Positions 48,854-58,783 of a DNA stretch of 64,000 nt are shown here, piece by piece. Source of the stretch: Cryptomeria japonica. Lineage: Eukaryota; Streptophyta; Pinopsida; Cupressales; Cupressaceae. Positions within the stretch are counted from its first letter, which is position 1; the number at the start of each line of letters is the position of its first letter. Below the pieces are notes generated by a model that was not told the origin of the DNA, did no database searches, and was given only the letters and a program-made list of their open reading frames with translations. The stretch spans positions 108,132,406 through 108,196,405 of the forward strand of contig NC_081415.1 in the NCBI RefSeq assembly GCF_030272615.1, written 5' to 3'. A program made the translations under genes and the position numbers.

Positions 48854-49508
48854 TGTAGTAATCTAAATTGTCATGCACCAAGGTTTACTTGTTTCATATG
48901 TGGACAAGGTTCTAGTGTTATTATTCACTAAGTTTAAAAGGTAGATTGCATTCTCAACTTAATCTAAAGCACAACAAGATAAACACATAAGTTTTCACAG
49001 AAAGAGAATCTCTTTATTTAGTTATCCATATATTTATAGGATAGCTTTGTAAATATTTTTCACAACATAAGGTTTACATATTATCACCACTAGAGAGTGG
49101 CACTTCTACGGGCTCTTCTTGCCCTTCAAAATCAGATGGGATAACTATGAAGTTGGGGCATTCAAGAAGTTTCCCCTTTTCTTCCTTCACTTCTTTTATT
49201 GTAGAAGTAGTTCCTTCATCAAGTGTAAGTAGGTAATAGATTCAAGACACACCTCGTAGTATTGATATGGTATATCCTAATATGGAATTGATATTGTAGT
49301 CTACTAGTGGTAGGAACACCTTTGGTAATTGGTCTTTAGGAGGTTATCCCTATGCATTGTAGGTTGGTTTGAATGTCCACTCTCACCACAATCCACAGGA
49401 TCCACTTGGAGGGTTGGATATAGAATATATCCACATTGGTGGGATCATATTGCGCCCACAAGGTGAATCATGATAAGTTAAAGACAATATGTCTACATGA
49501 CTTAGTAG
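48854..49508. other. Repeat-derived stretch without gene
   Basis: It includes copy 2 of the 125-bp repeat at 49252-49384. The rest may be the leader of the gypsy fragment, but no LTR border or primer site is seen. Confidence 0.4.
49252..49384 (+). repeat. Copy 2 of a 125-bp repeat
   Basis: Matches 36941-37066 in order and strand; see that entry. Confidence 0.8.
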
Positions 49509-49828
49509 TGTAGAAGTTGAGAAAGCCAACTTCACAGACCCCGAAGATCACCTGCATGCAAATAACCTGTCATAGAAAGAAGAGATGGAGACAAACAAGC
49601 AAGGGTGCTCTGAAAGCTGAAAAAATGTATTCATCCGAGAGAGAAATAAATTACAATGATGAATCCTTATAAAAGGATATTGTGCAGCCCTAAAAGAAAC
49701 CCTAATAGGTAGACATTTAATAATTAATATAATTATTAAATGTCACAAATGCAAATTAAAGTGAAATCTTAAGAGAGGAATAAAGGTAATTTAATCAACA
49801 TGATTAAATTAAAACCTTTACTCTAACA
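49509..49828 (-). repeat. 3' LTR of the gag-only copia element
   Basis: TGTAGAAGTTG to CTCTAACA, 320 bp, followed on its inner side by seven C (polypurine tract on the other strand). Confidence 0.95.
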
Positions 49829-50328
49829 CCCCCCCTTAAGATGAGCAAAAGTGCAGTTACAAACATGTGCAAGAAAGCAAAGGTAACTACAATGCAAGAA
49901 AGTAAACTTGGGTCCCGGCAACAAGGCCTGATCAGGTACCCAATTACAACCAAATCTCTGTAAAGTGGAGAAATAGAGAAAACCTCATGGGAAAAACTCT
50001 ACTCCAAAAAGAGATGAAAAAAATAAATGCACTAATAACAGAAGGATAGGAGGTGGATAACATGATACCCCCCATAGACAACTTCTATCATATAAGTACA
50101 TATACAATGGTCTCCATAGGAGAAAAAGAAAGAGACTAGAAGCCCCCCCCACAATGAAGAAACTCCTGTCGCACATATGGATGCCTGAGGTAGAATCCAG
50201 AAAGAGATCCTGAAGCGGCATATAATATTCCTCCCCTTGGGAAGAAATGGATCCAAAGGACGAAGATGAAGAAACCCTGTGAAGAGAGAAGAATCAATCT
50301 GTCTCAAGATGTATGCCATAATAGGATG

Positions 50329-51144
50329 CTAAAGAATCCCTCTGTCTGAACTAAAACAAAAGATGTCAAATCCAAACTGAACTGAAGACTCAAAAACTGC
50401 AACCTCTGAATGCACAGATGATGGTGGGCTAACAGCTGTAATATGGCTGTCAACAAAGAGGAGCTGAAAATCCTCAAAGTAATCCTCCAAGTCTGCAATA
50501 TAGGACTCTACAAACAAAGACGAAATGCCTGCAAGATAAGAATCCCAAGTAGCCATGTCTGAAAGATGTATGATGTCCTGCTGAGCTGAATCAATAGGAG
50601 CCAAAGAAGAGGCAATATCAAACTAATCAGGAACAAAAGGAGATGATGTTGATACATGTATAATCTCAGTCTGAAGAGTAGGAACTGTGAGACAATCCTC
50701 TGATTCATCAGAATATGTAAGGGTGTCTAAATAGTGAAGTTCCTTTAAAGTATCATGATCAAAAGGTGTGTTATCTCTCCAACCAATGGGTACAAGACAA
50801 TCTAAAGCAGGATCCTTTGGGAATGGAGAAAGACTGGGGTCTCCATAGATCTCCCAAAGACGTGTCCAAAGTGAGTGAGGACAATCAATGCCCGATATAG
50901 CCCACAGAGTGTCAGAATCAACACTAGACAAAATAACTCCTACTATGTGATTTCTAATGATATCCCAAGCTAGTTTTCCCTCTAAAGTTACTGGTTCAGG
51001 TATGAGATCATACAAATAAGGCAAAATATTAAGCCACCTACAGTGTGTAAGTATGCCCTTTGCCCATGACTCATAATTACCCCGTTCTAGAAATACAACT
51101 GAAGGGTGAGTAGAAAAACCCATGATAACTCTTGAAATGAACAA
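50329..51144 (-). pseudogene. Copia gag with one in-frame TAG
   Basis: From MFISRVIMGFSTHPSVVFLE the frame shows the copia gag pattern: RGNYESWAKGIL, an LPYLYDLIPEP stretch, AWDIIRNHIVGVILSSVDSD, then SGIDCPHSLWTRLWEIYGDP. This corresponds to the UBN2/gag-polypeptide domain of LTR copia-type. After 173 codons a single TAG interrupts. The same frame stays open for about 90 more codons (50329-50604), acidic and Ser-rich, without a zinc knuckle. No protease, integrase or RT follows. It would form the capsid protein if intact. The TAG may be decay or, less likely, read through. Confidence 0.8.
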
Positions 51145-51591
51145 ATCTGAGACTAAATGACTTTAATACTGATAAAGCAAATCAAATAAAGCCATCCCAC
51201 GCAAACAAATCATTTCTAAGTCTGAAACGTCTAAGTAATTGATAGATGTGTGAAAACACAAAGTACTAAATAAAATGTACCTGGTGTAGATTCTAGAAAA
51301 ATAAATGACAGATCTGGAAAGAGCACAGAAACCCCTTTCCAACACCTATTCGTTTGCGAAAAACGGAGTCCGTATGCAAAAGATATGGCTCCTGGGGTGC
51401 AAAAAACTTGTTCTGACTTTGACTGGCAAAAAACACTACAAAACGGCAAAATCAGAGAAAAAGATCTGCATCAATTAGATCGGGCTCGGAACCAGCTTTC
51501 CAACGCCTATTTCCATTCAAAAATCCAAGCTAAAATGCCCGAGTTATGCCCGATTTTGTAAAAACAGCTCCAAAAAACCCAGATAGGCCCT

Positions 51592-51960
51592 TACAGCCCT
51601 CAAGAGCTAAAAAAAAATAAGCCCCTGGTCCGCTGGGCGACCAGGGGCTAGCACTGGGGTTGGCGGCGCAGTGACGGCTCAGGGGTGGCGGCGGTAGAAT
51701 GGTGGCACGCGGGCGGGGGGTGGGCTGGTCGCGGGTGGCGGTCGTCGCTGGGCAGCGTGGGGGCGGTTACCGCCAGCGACGGTGGCTGGGCGGTGGCCGC
51801 TGGGCTGCGCACCGGTTGCACCTGCCGTTAAATTGGCTGCACCCAGCGGTGCTTAAAAAAATGCGTTTTTTAATTGTTTTTTGATTTTTTTTGAACTTTC
51901 GCCTCGGTCTACGGGCCCTAGGGCCGTACGGCCTTGGGGCAAAAAAATTTTGCCCTCTGG
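51592..51960 (-). promoter_or_regulatory. GC-rich leader of the copia element
   Basis: Between the primer site and gag lies a stretch of G/C-rich DNA (51650-51850), a sharp contrast to its surroundings. A perfect 10-bp-arm hairpin, GCCCCTGGTC..GACCAGGGGC, is at about 51622-51649. It could act as a structured leader (packaging or translation control); this is inference. Confidence 0.4.
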
Positions 51961-52190
51961 AGCAACTGTGTCCAAATCGGACAAATTTTATATGGAAATA
52001 GGGGTTTTTGGGTGCTACGAGCGCAACGGTGAGATCCGTTTGGGCTCAAAGTGCACCGAAAACAAATACACCCTATTCCAAAATAAAGAATAGAAGACAA
52101 ACACAGATCTGATGCAACCAAAACCTGAAAGTCAGATCTAACCCCCGTAGCTCCAAATTCTTCAGAAGACGAATAGGAAGCAGCAGGTCT

Positions 52191-52205
52191 GGAGCTCTGA
52201 TACCA
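52191..52205 (-). other. Copia primer binding site
   Basis: The reverse complement is TGGTATCAGAGCTCC. Before the nested insertion it touched the LTR at 60046 directly, since the inserted element duplicated CATGT at this junction. Confidence 0.93.
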
Positions 52206-52208
52206 TGT

Positions 52209-53406
52209 TGTAGCGTCCTAAAATTGCGACACTTGCAATTTTGACTGCACTTCGGTCTTCACGATGGCGACGCAACACGCAACCTGAATGGAGACCCTGA
52301 AACTTGCTCACGACACTGAAAACTGCATTTTTCAAGCACCCTAACCTGAACCTCCTTGCACCCCGTTGTCCCGGAGGTGGGACCAGAGCGCCCAGCGCCC
52401 TGGTCCCTGGGTCCTATTTTGGGCCCGGTTTCCTAAGTGATATCGGGTCTTTTTTATTGCAATTTGGAAATATACTTCCCTGGTCGGCCTAAGGTCGGGA
52501 AAATCAGTCTATCAGCCCTAATTGACAAGTATATAAACTACATTTTTCTCTCTCATTTGGAGATGGAGGAGGATATGTGTACAAAGCGTGGAAACTATAC
52601 TTAAGCATTCAAGCATTCAAGCAATTGATCATTCCAAGTCTCCATTCAAGGCTAAGTGTTGCATTCAAGTCAAGGATTCAACCATTGAAGAGGAGATCAC
52701 TTATTACATGCTACATACTACAACATACAACATCTAAACCTTTGCACATAAGGATACAAACATCCTTAGAACAAGGTATTAGTACTTGTTTTACGTTACA
52801 GTCATTTACATTTACAGCTCTTGCTCATTTCTTGGTTAATTCCAAAACCGGGGTTTGACCTAAAGGCAAACCCCTAATCCCTAACCCCCCAATCATCTTC
52901 TCTTTTCTGTGTGTAGGTTGCAGGTACGCGGCTGAGATTGAAGATCTGGAATCCTTGTGCAGAGACGAATAGATCCCCCTTCGTTTCGTGGATTTTTCGG
53001 AGGACCGTGGCGTCGGGCGCCATCGTCCCGACAACTTTTTCTCAAATTTGCAGGACAGCGCCGTATCGACATTCTACTGCTAATTCCAGGTCCGCAGCTT
53101 CATCCTATAACCTAAACTCAGTTTATAAGCGAATCTTTATGACTTTCTATGCATCCTTAGCTTAATTTCCTTAATCAACATTCTTTACAAAAGAGGGTAG
53201 CTTTGCTTTCCAAACCCTTGAAATTCATTTAGCATCCAATCTTACCTTGTGTGGGATTGGATCTTATGAGTTTCAACCCCTCTTTTGAATGTAAAGTCTC
53301 CCCCCTAAGTGAAAACCCATCGAATCCTAGTGAACCTCCCTTCTCTCTCCTCGGAGTTAGAAGAGGGGAGACCAACTAGGGTTCGACCGCGATTTTCCGC
53401 TTTACA
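52209..53406 (+). repeat. 5' LTR, family A (1198 bp)
   Basis: TGTAGCGTCCTAAAATTG to CCGCTTTACA. It has one GC hairpin unit near 52380-52407, a second hairpin type near 53003-53031, and a TATA box. Confidence 0.96.
52530..52537 (+). promoter_or_regulatory. TATA box of the family A LTR
   Basis: TATATAAA is preserved at the same place in the 3' LTR (59167-59174) and, reversed, in the solo LTR at 6898-6905. It is the likely core promoter for the genomic RNA; the start site would be about 30 bp downstream. Confidence 0.65.
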
Positions 53407-53409
53407 TTT

Positions 53410-53428
53410 TGGTGAACCCGACGTGAAC
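53410..53428 (+). other. Primer binding site, tRNA not assigned
   Basis: TGGTGAACCCGACGTGAAC starts four bases after the LTR. It begins with TGG as a primer site must, but it is not the tRNA-Met site used by the copia elements and chromovirus here. I could not match it to a tRNA from memory. Confidence 0.6.
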
Positions 53429-54585
53429 ATCCTTCTGATTATTCATGATTAGATTTGAAAATTGATTCCTTGGTTACATTTCCATGTTTGATCTTTTGCA
53501 AAATTTTAGAGGTGATTGCATAAAAACCCTAAATTTTCTTTTTGAACATTGAACTTGCGAAATGCTTAATTGTTAATGCTTGCTTCAGATCTGCTTTTCT
53601 ATTACAAATTTTCAATTCATATTTGTGCTTTAATTTTGAAAATTAAGTGGTTAAAAGTCAAAACCCTAATTTTTGAAACCCTCTTAATTCAACCTTTGTT
53701 TGACAATTTGACCGATCAAAACATCTCCAAATTAGCTGTAACTTTGGATTCTGTAATAAAATCACAATATCTTTCATCCCTGAAAATTTGGAAAAAAGTT
53801 GCGAGGACCGTGTTGCACTCCGAGCGCCATCGTCCCCAACATTTTTTCCAAAATTTCGGGAGCGAGATCTTGCTGTATTTTCCTGCTAAAATCCAGAATT
53901 TTGGCTGATTTTGTCAATTATAACACTTTCAAAATTACAGTCAAAGTTGGTCTTGTGATTGCTTGGTTTAAGGCTCCTAATCATTCAAAAATTGTTGAAA
54001 TTGAAATTTTGTGTCAAAATTGTGTTCTTACTGTCCTAAATCTGAAAATTGTGTTTGCATTCATTCAAAATTTCAGTGCTTTATTCAAATTCTTGCAATT
54101 TGTGACTTTTGAAATTAAGTGCTTAATTACAACAACTTTGATTTCCGCTTTCAAAATTGAATTTTGCGTGAAATTGAATCAATTTTTAAATTTCAAAACT
54201 TGCACTGCTTTTGACATTCCCTCTAAAATCATAAAATTCAAAATTTCAGTTTCCCTCTCTTTTTCAAAATTCAAATTTTGCATTTTTCGACAATCTTGAT
54301 AGGGTTCAATTTTGAGATTGCAACTTTAATTTGGCCTATCTACAGATCGTAAAATCCCTCAATTTTTTCAGATTAGCTCTAAAATCATCATACCTTTCAT
54401 CCCTGCAAATTTTGAAAAAAGTTGCAGGGACCGTGTTGCACTCCGAGCGCCACGGTCCAGAACATTTTTTCTGAAATTTCGGGAGACTGTCGTGATTGCA
54501 TTTAACAGCTTAAATCCAGAAGATTGGCTGATTTTACTGAAAATTGCTACCTCTAAATTCAAAATCTTCTCTCTCTTTCTAGTGC
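53429..54585 (+). other. Long gag leader, no gene
   Basis: AT-rich, with many CAAAATTT/AAATTTTG words, and two hairpin-type blocks, GGACCGTGTTGCACTCC..GAGCGCCA (53803-53835 and 54428-54458). The two blocks and their flanks form a direct repeat about 625 bp apart. Confidence 0.6.
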
Positions 54586-56472
54586 ATGAGTTTTACAACA
54601 ATAAGCCCTACTTACACTATTCCCGTTAGAAGAAGCCGTAGAATTCAGTCTTTCCGAGGTTTAACTACTGAGGAGATGGAACCTAATTTGAATAGCCTTT
54701 TTAACGAGGACATGGGTAATTCCTCTAATCCTCCGAATGATGAAGAAGCTCTCCATGAGGTTTCTGTTGAACAACTTTCCAAATTGGATAACCAATTTGA
54801 CAATTTTCACCAATGGATGTCTCATGAGTATCCCGATAGTCAAGCTCTTCCTTTAATTGAGGGTCTAAAATGCATGCTTCAAAGTGATAAGAATGGAATT
54901 GATGTTTTACGTGGTATCGCACACATTGTGGATTCGAATGTGATGCCTATGAAGAGTGGTGCTGAATCTTTAGGTTATACACAACCTCCTACACAAGTCA
55001 ATCATTCTATTCCTTTGACCACTCCTATTGCTAACATACCTACCTTTACATCAAACATAATGGCTACTTCTATACAAGACATTCCTCCTGTGATCACTAG
55101 TCATGGGGGCAATCCTCCTTCTTCAATTAATCCTCTTCCTTCATTTAATCCAACTTCTTCATTCATTCCTTCAATAAGTGTTCCTATTACATCTTCACAA
55201 ATGAACATGACACAAGGGGGCAATTCGTTTAACCATTCCATTCCTCCTTGTAGTGTTCCTCCTATCCAATCATCCCCTATGGTTGACTATCATAGGGTCC
55301 CACCACCTTACTCTTTACCTTCTTTCAATAACATCACACCTCCATCTCAATCTAACACACCTAATATGAACTCTTCGACTGAAGCTACCATTAATAATCT
55401 TGCACAAACTGTCTCTTCTTTACAGCAACAAATTGCCTCTATGAATCAATCTAAGTTTAGTGTGCCCACATTTGATGTTGCGAGCCCACTTTCTCTTGAT
55501 ATTGTTCGAGCTATTCCTCCTAAACATGTTGAAATCCCGCATTTGGAGCTTTATAATGGTAAAGGAGATCCTTTAACACATGTTAAGACTTTTCAAACAA
55601 TATGTACTGATTTTGCTTATGACCAAAGGTTGCTTGCAAAACTATTCACCAGAACATTAAGAGACAAAGCCCTACAATGGTATTGCTCGTTGCCTTCTTA
55701 TTCTATTACTTCTTTCGAACAACTTGCAAATGCTTTCATTCAAAAATTTCAAAACAATATAAGTCCTAAAGTTACTTTGATTGATTTAATGCATTGTAAA
55801 CAAGGTGTTAAAGAAAAAGTGACTGATTTCATTGGTAGATATAAGCATTTGTATGCTCAAATTTCTTTTCCAGTGCCTGATAATGATATTCAAAGAATCT
55901 TTATTTCTAATTTGCAAAAAGATATTCGAGACAAACTTCTGTTTTCTGAGTTTACTTCTTTCCAACAGTTGTGTGCCACTCTTCACAATTATCAACTGAC
56001 TGTGAGTCAAATGGAACAATCACATCCTATGGCTCCGAGTGATAAGGGTGATAGCAGTCAACAACCATTTGGGAAGTTTAAACCGAACAGAGATTCCATC
56101 AAATTCAATGAAAACATCATCAACAACAATGTAAATGCAGCATCAGGTGTGCCTCCTATTTCTAAATTTTTCAGGAAAGAAAGAAAGTATACTCCTTTGA
56201 ATGAATCATTGCATGATATTATGAATAAGTTATTGGAACAAAATGTGCTTACTCTTCCTCCTATAAGACAAATTGATCCTGCAAAGATTACTTCACCTTA
56301 TTTTGATCACAAATCTTTTTGTCACTTTCATCGTCAGCCTGGGCATGATACTGAAAAATGTTTTTCTTTAAAGGGTAAAATTCAAGATTTGATTGATAAT
56401 AATACTATTTCTGTTTCTGGAGTGAATGATAAAGGCAACACATCTGTAGCTCCTCCTAACCAAAATCTTTAG
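54586..56472 (+). CDS. Gag polyprotein of the TR-GAG element
   Basis: An uninterrupted 628-codon frame. The N-terminus is basic (PVRRSRRIQSF). A long Pro/Ser/Asn-rich linker (about residues 130-290) ends in a short coiled-coil-like stretch (NNLAQTVSSLQQQIASMNQS). Residues about 313-468 are a retrotransposon gag domain (PF03732 type): LELYNGKGDPLTHVKTF, LRDKALQWYCSLP and FIGRYKHLYAQI. At about 579-592 is a CX2HX4HX4C knuckle (CHFHRQPGHDTEKC), the variant usual in Tat-like gags. It would build the capsid and package RNA. The frame ends in TAG, directly followed by the protease-like frame in the same phase. The start ATG is the first in frame after the leader. Confidence 0.92.
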   Translation: MSFTTISPTYTIPVRRSRRIQSFRGLTTEEMEPNLNSLFNEDMGNSSNPPNDEEALHEVSVEQLSKLDNQFDNFHQWMSHEYPDSQALPLIEGLKCMLQSDKNGIDVLRGIAHIVDSNVMPMKSGAESLGYTQPPTQVNHSIPLTTPIANIPTFTSNIMATSIQDIPPVITSHGGNPPSSINPLPSFNPTSSFIPSISVPITSSQMNMTQGGNSFNHSIPPCSVPPIQSSPMVDYHRVPPPYSLPSFNNITPPSQSNTPNMNSSTEATINNLAQTVSSLQQQIASMNQSKFSVPTFDVASPLSLDIVRAIPPKHVEIPHLELYNGKGDPLTHVKTFQTICTDFAYDQRLLAKLFTRTLRDKALQWYCSLPSYSITSFEQLANAFIQKFQNNISPKVTLIDLMHCKQGVKEKVTDFIGRYKHLYAQISFPVPDNDIQRIFISNLQKDIRDKLLFSEFTSFQQLCATLHNYQLTVSQMEQSHPMAPSDKGDSSQQPFGKFKPNRDSIKFNENIINNNVNAASGVPPISKFFRKERKYTPLNESLHDIMNKLLEQNVLTLPPIRQIDPAKITSPYFDHKSFCHFHRQPGHDTEKCFSLKGKIQDLIDNNTISVSGVNDKGNTSVAPPNQNL

Positions 56473-56559
56473 ATTTTTACTGATCCATTACCTTCTCATA
56501 CCTCTCATACCTCTAATGCGATTGAGGCTAATGATTCCTCTTTCTCATCTGATGGTCTT

Positions 56560-58038
56560 GTGTCTATGACTCCGAATGTGATTAACTTTGTAGAGCAGCG
56601 AGAAATCCCTAAAGAACCTTCCATCACATTTGATTCTAGTGAAACCATTAGAGCACCTGATGGTCCTTTATACATAGTTGCAAAAGTCAAGAATATGCCT
56701 TGCCGTGGAGTGCTTATTGACCCTTCGTGCATGGTTAATGTTATTACTGAAGAATTTCTTTTTACTTTGCAATTGAATCAAGTGATCTATGACAAAACAG
56801 ATGTGGTTGTGAAATTATTTGATGCATTTTCTTCTCCTGCAATTGGTTCTATTACATTGCCTATTGAGGTCCATAACAAATCTCTTGATGTGAACTTTGC
56901 TATTATTCCTTCTTCCGAACAATTTTGTGTGAAGCTTGGCTATCCTTTGCTATCTTCCATGAAAGCTATTGCTTCTCCTATTCATAAGTGTTTAAAATTT
57001 CCCAATAATGGTGAAGTTGTTACTATCAATCATAGTCTCTTTAAACCAGCTGAAAGAACCTCTAGTGTTCCTATTGATTACTTTTGGCCTAAACAATTCC
57101 AATCTCTTCCTCCACGAAGTGATCATCTTTTTAAATCTTATCAAAAGTGGAAAATAGATATGATCCTATCTCTAAGTGAACCTAGAACACCTAAACTTGA
57201 CATTCCTATCATTTTTGAGAAGGAAATTCTTCCTTTGAAAGACAAAACTAATGTCTTTCCCCAAGAAGATTCCCAACCCGTCCCCATGGATGTGACTATG
57301 TCTATGCCTAATAAATCTTCTAAAAGTAGACCTATACCTCCTTGTCATGATGGACTTGGTCTTCTTCCTAAACCAAAAATTCTTCCTTTATACGGAGCAG
57401 TTCCTCCTCCTGCCTTTTCTAGAGAGAAGAGACCTTCTTCTTCTCCTATTATCCAGCCTAAGAGACCACAACCTAAACATCCAAGTGATAAGGATGAGAA
57501 CATTCCTCCTCCTCTATCTTCTACACTTCCTACTAAGACTAGACGTAATCGTTCTGCACGGGAACGCCGACGAAAGCGTCGTCTTAGGGCTCAAGCAGCT
57601 GCTTCTCAAACTTTACAATCTCCAAAAACACCTTCAACAAGCACTATTCCATTTTCTCCTCAGCCGGACGTTGAGCCTAAATCTCCTAAACATAAGATGC
57701 ATGATGGTCTTGATCCTGTGCGAGTTAAAGATCCTATTTTTATAAATCTTGATGATGATATAGATGAAAATGTTATGCATGATGAAAATGTTACTCCTCT
57801 TGCTTCTGATAGCAAATATGAACTTGTTGATGTTGATAACCATTTATCTAATGAATTTTCTAAAGCACTTATCCTAGCTCCTAGACAAGAACAATGTGGC
57901 TTGGAACATGAACATAGCCCTTGTTTGGATCTTGTGATAGCTCCATCTGCTGTGTTAGATGTTCCTCCTCTAGCGTGTTCCCTGCCTTCTCGAAACATTG
58001 ATCAGCAAGATCGGGGGGTAGATGACGTGCTAGACTAG
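56560..58038 (+). CDS. Protease-like ORF with altered active site
   Basis: 492 codons from the first ATG, but the frame is already open from the gag TAG at 56470, so a gag-protease fusion by read-through is possible. Residues about 30-190 resemble the retropepsin-like region of Tat-type elements: VLIDPSCMVNVIT, then AIGSITLPIEVHNKSLDVNF and FCVKLGYPLLSSMKAI. The catalytic D-T/S-G is D-P-S here, so activity is doubtful. The C-terminal half is Pro-rich, with a very basic run (KTRRNRSARERRRKRRLRAQ, residues about 326-345), then acidic text, ending DRGVDDVLD. No RT follows. The basic run may bind nucleic acid or act as a nuclear signal (inference). Confidence 0.85.
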   Translation: MSMTPNVINFVEQREIPKEPSITFDSSETIRAPDGPLYIVAKVKNMPCRGVLIDPSCMVNVITEEFLFTLQLNQVIYDKTDVVVKLFDAFSSPAIGSITLPIEVHNKSLDVNFAIIPSSEQFCVKLGYPLLSSMKAIASPIHKCLKFPNNGEVVTINHSLFKPAERTSSVPIDYFWPKQFQSLPPRSDHLFKSYQKWKIDMILSLSEPRTPKLDIPIIFEKEILPLKDKTNVFPQEDSQPVPMDVTMSMPNKSSKSRPIPPCHDGLGLLPKPKILPLYGAVPPPAFSREKRPSSSPIIQPKRPQPKHPSDKDENIPPPLSSTLPTKTRRNRSARERRRKRRLRAQAAASQTLQSPKTPSTSTIPFSPQPDVEPKSPKHKMHDGLDPVRVKDPIFINLDDDIDENVMHDENVTPLASDSKYELVDVDNHLSNEFSKALILAPRQEQCGLEHEHSPCLDLVIAPSAVLDVPPLACSLPSRNIDQQDRGVDDVLD

Positions 58039-58783
58039 TTACATTAGCATGGCAGATTCTCTCCCCCTCTCTTTTGTTACTTCTTCTATATGTTATTCTC
58101 ATTCTTCTATTTGTCGTCCTTAGTGTTGTCTACTTGAGGACGATGCAAAGCATTGAGATCTCTTTGGTCTCTCTCATGTTGACTCAAAAGACACATGTGT
58201 TCCCTTCTTCTAGGTGACCTTCCTTGATTGGGGAATGAAGAACAATTATGCATACATACATATGATATATATACATGACTTATCATACAACATACTGACC
58301 CCGAGGAAAGTGAAGTCACCTCGTGCTTTGCGTTTTGTGTCTATTATCCTTGGGTTTATCTCACACTTGGGGGCTAAATCTTTGCAATAACGTGCTCCTT
58401 TTCCTTTCTCATTTCGTATGTGTATCACTACGTTAAAACAATCACCCCCGTTGAGGCGTGTGCGATCGCTTTAACGTAGGGGGGCATACACCCTGTCTAT
58501 CCTTTCAAAGATACTTGAAAATTTCTTGGCAAACTTAGCTTTGTCTTGAAGATTTTTGGTATTTCTTTTGCATGACTCATAGTGAGGGAACCTTACTACT
58601 GACAGTCATGGTTCTTTCTCGTGATCTTCCCTTTTACTTTGTCAATCGAAGTCGTAAGATCCTTAGTCCACTGGGGGCTTGGTGTATCTTGCCTCCTTGA
58701 CGTGGTGAAAGTCTTTCAACGTTGTTTCCTTGTACTTTAGCGGAAGTATGAGCATACATACTCCCGCTAAAGTGGGGGCTAAA
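58039..58783 (+). other. 3' untranslated region and polypurine tract
   Basis: Non-coding. It is conserved in order with the old copy (38189-39039), including GAGGACGATGCAAAG and ATGTTGACTCAAAAGACAC. It ends in the polypurine AAAGTGGGGGCTAAA (58769-58783). Conservation of this untranslated stretch may reflect cis signals for RNA packaging. Confidence 0.75.

Noticed and set aside
57347-57998. Overlapping frames of 132 and 112 codons inside the protease-like ORF
   Set aside because: Alternative-frame shadows of the 492-codon ORF; no independent signal.
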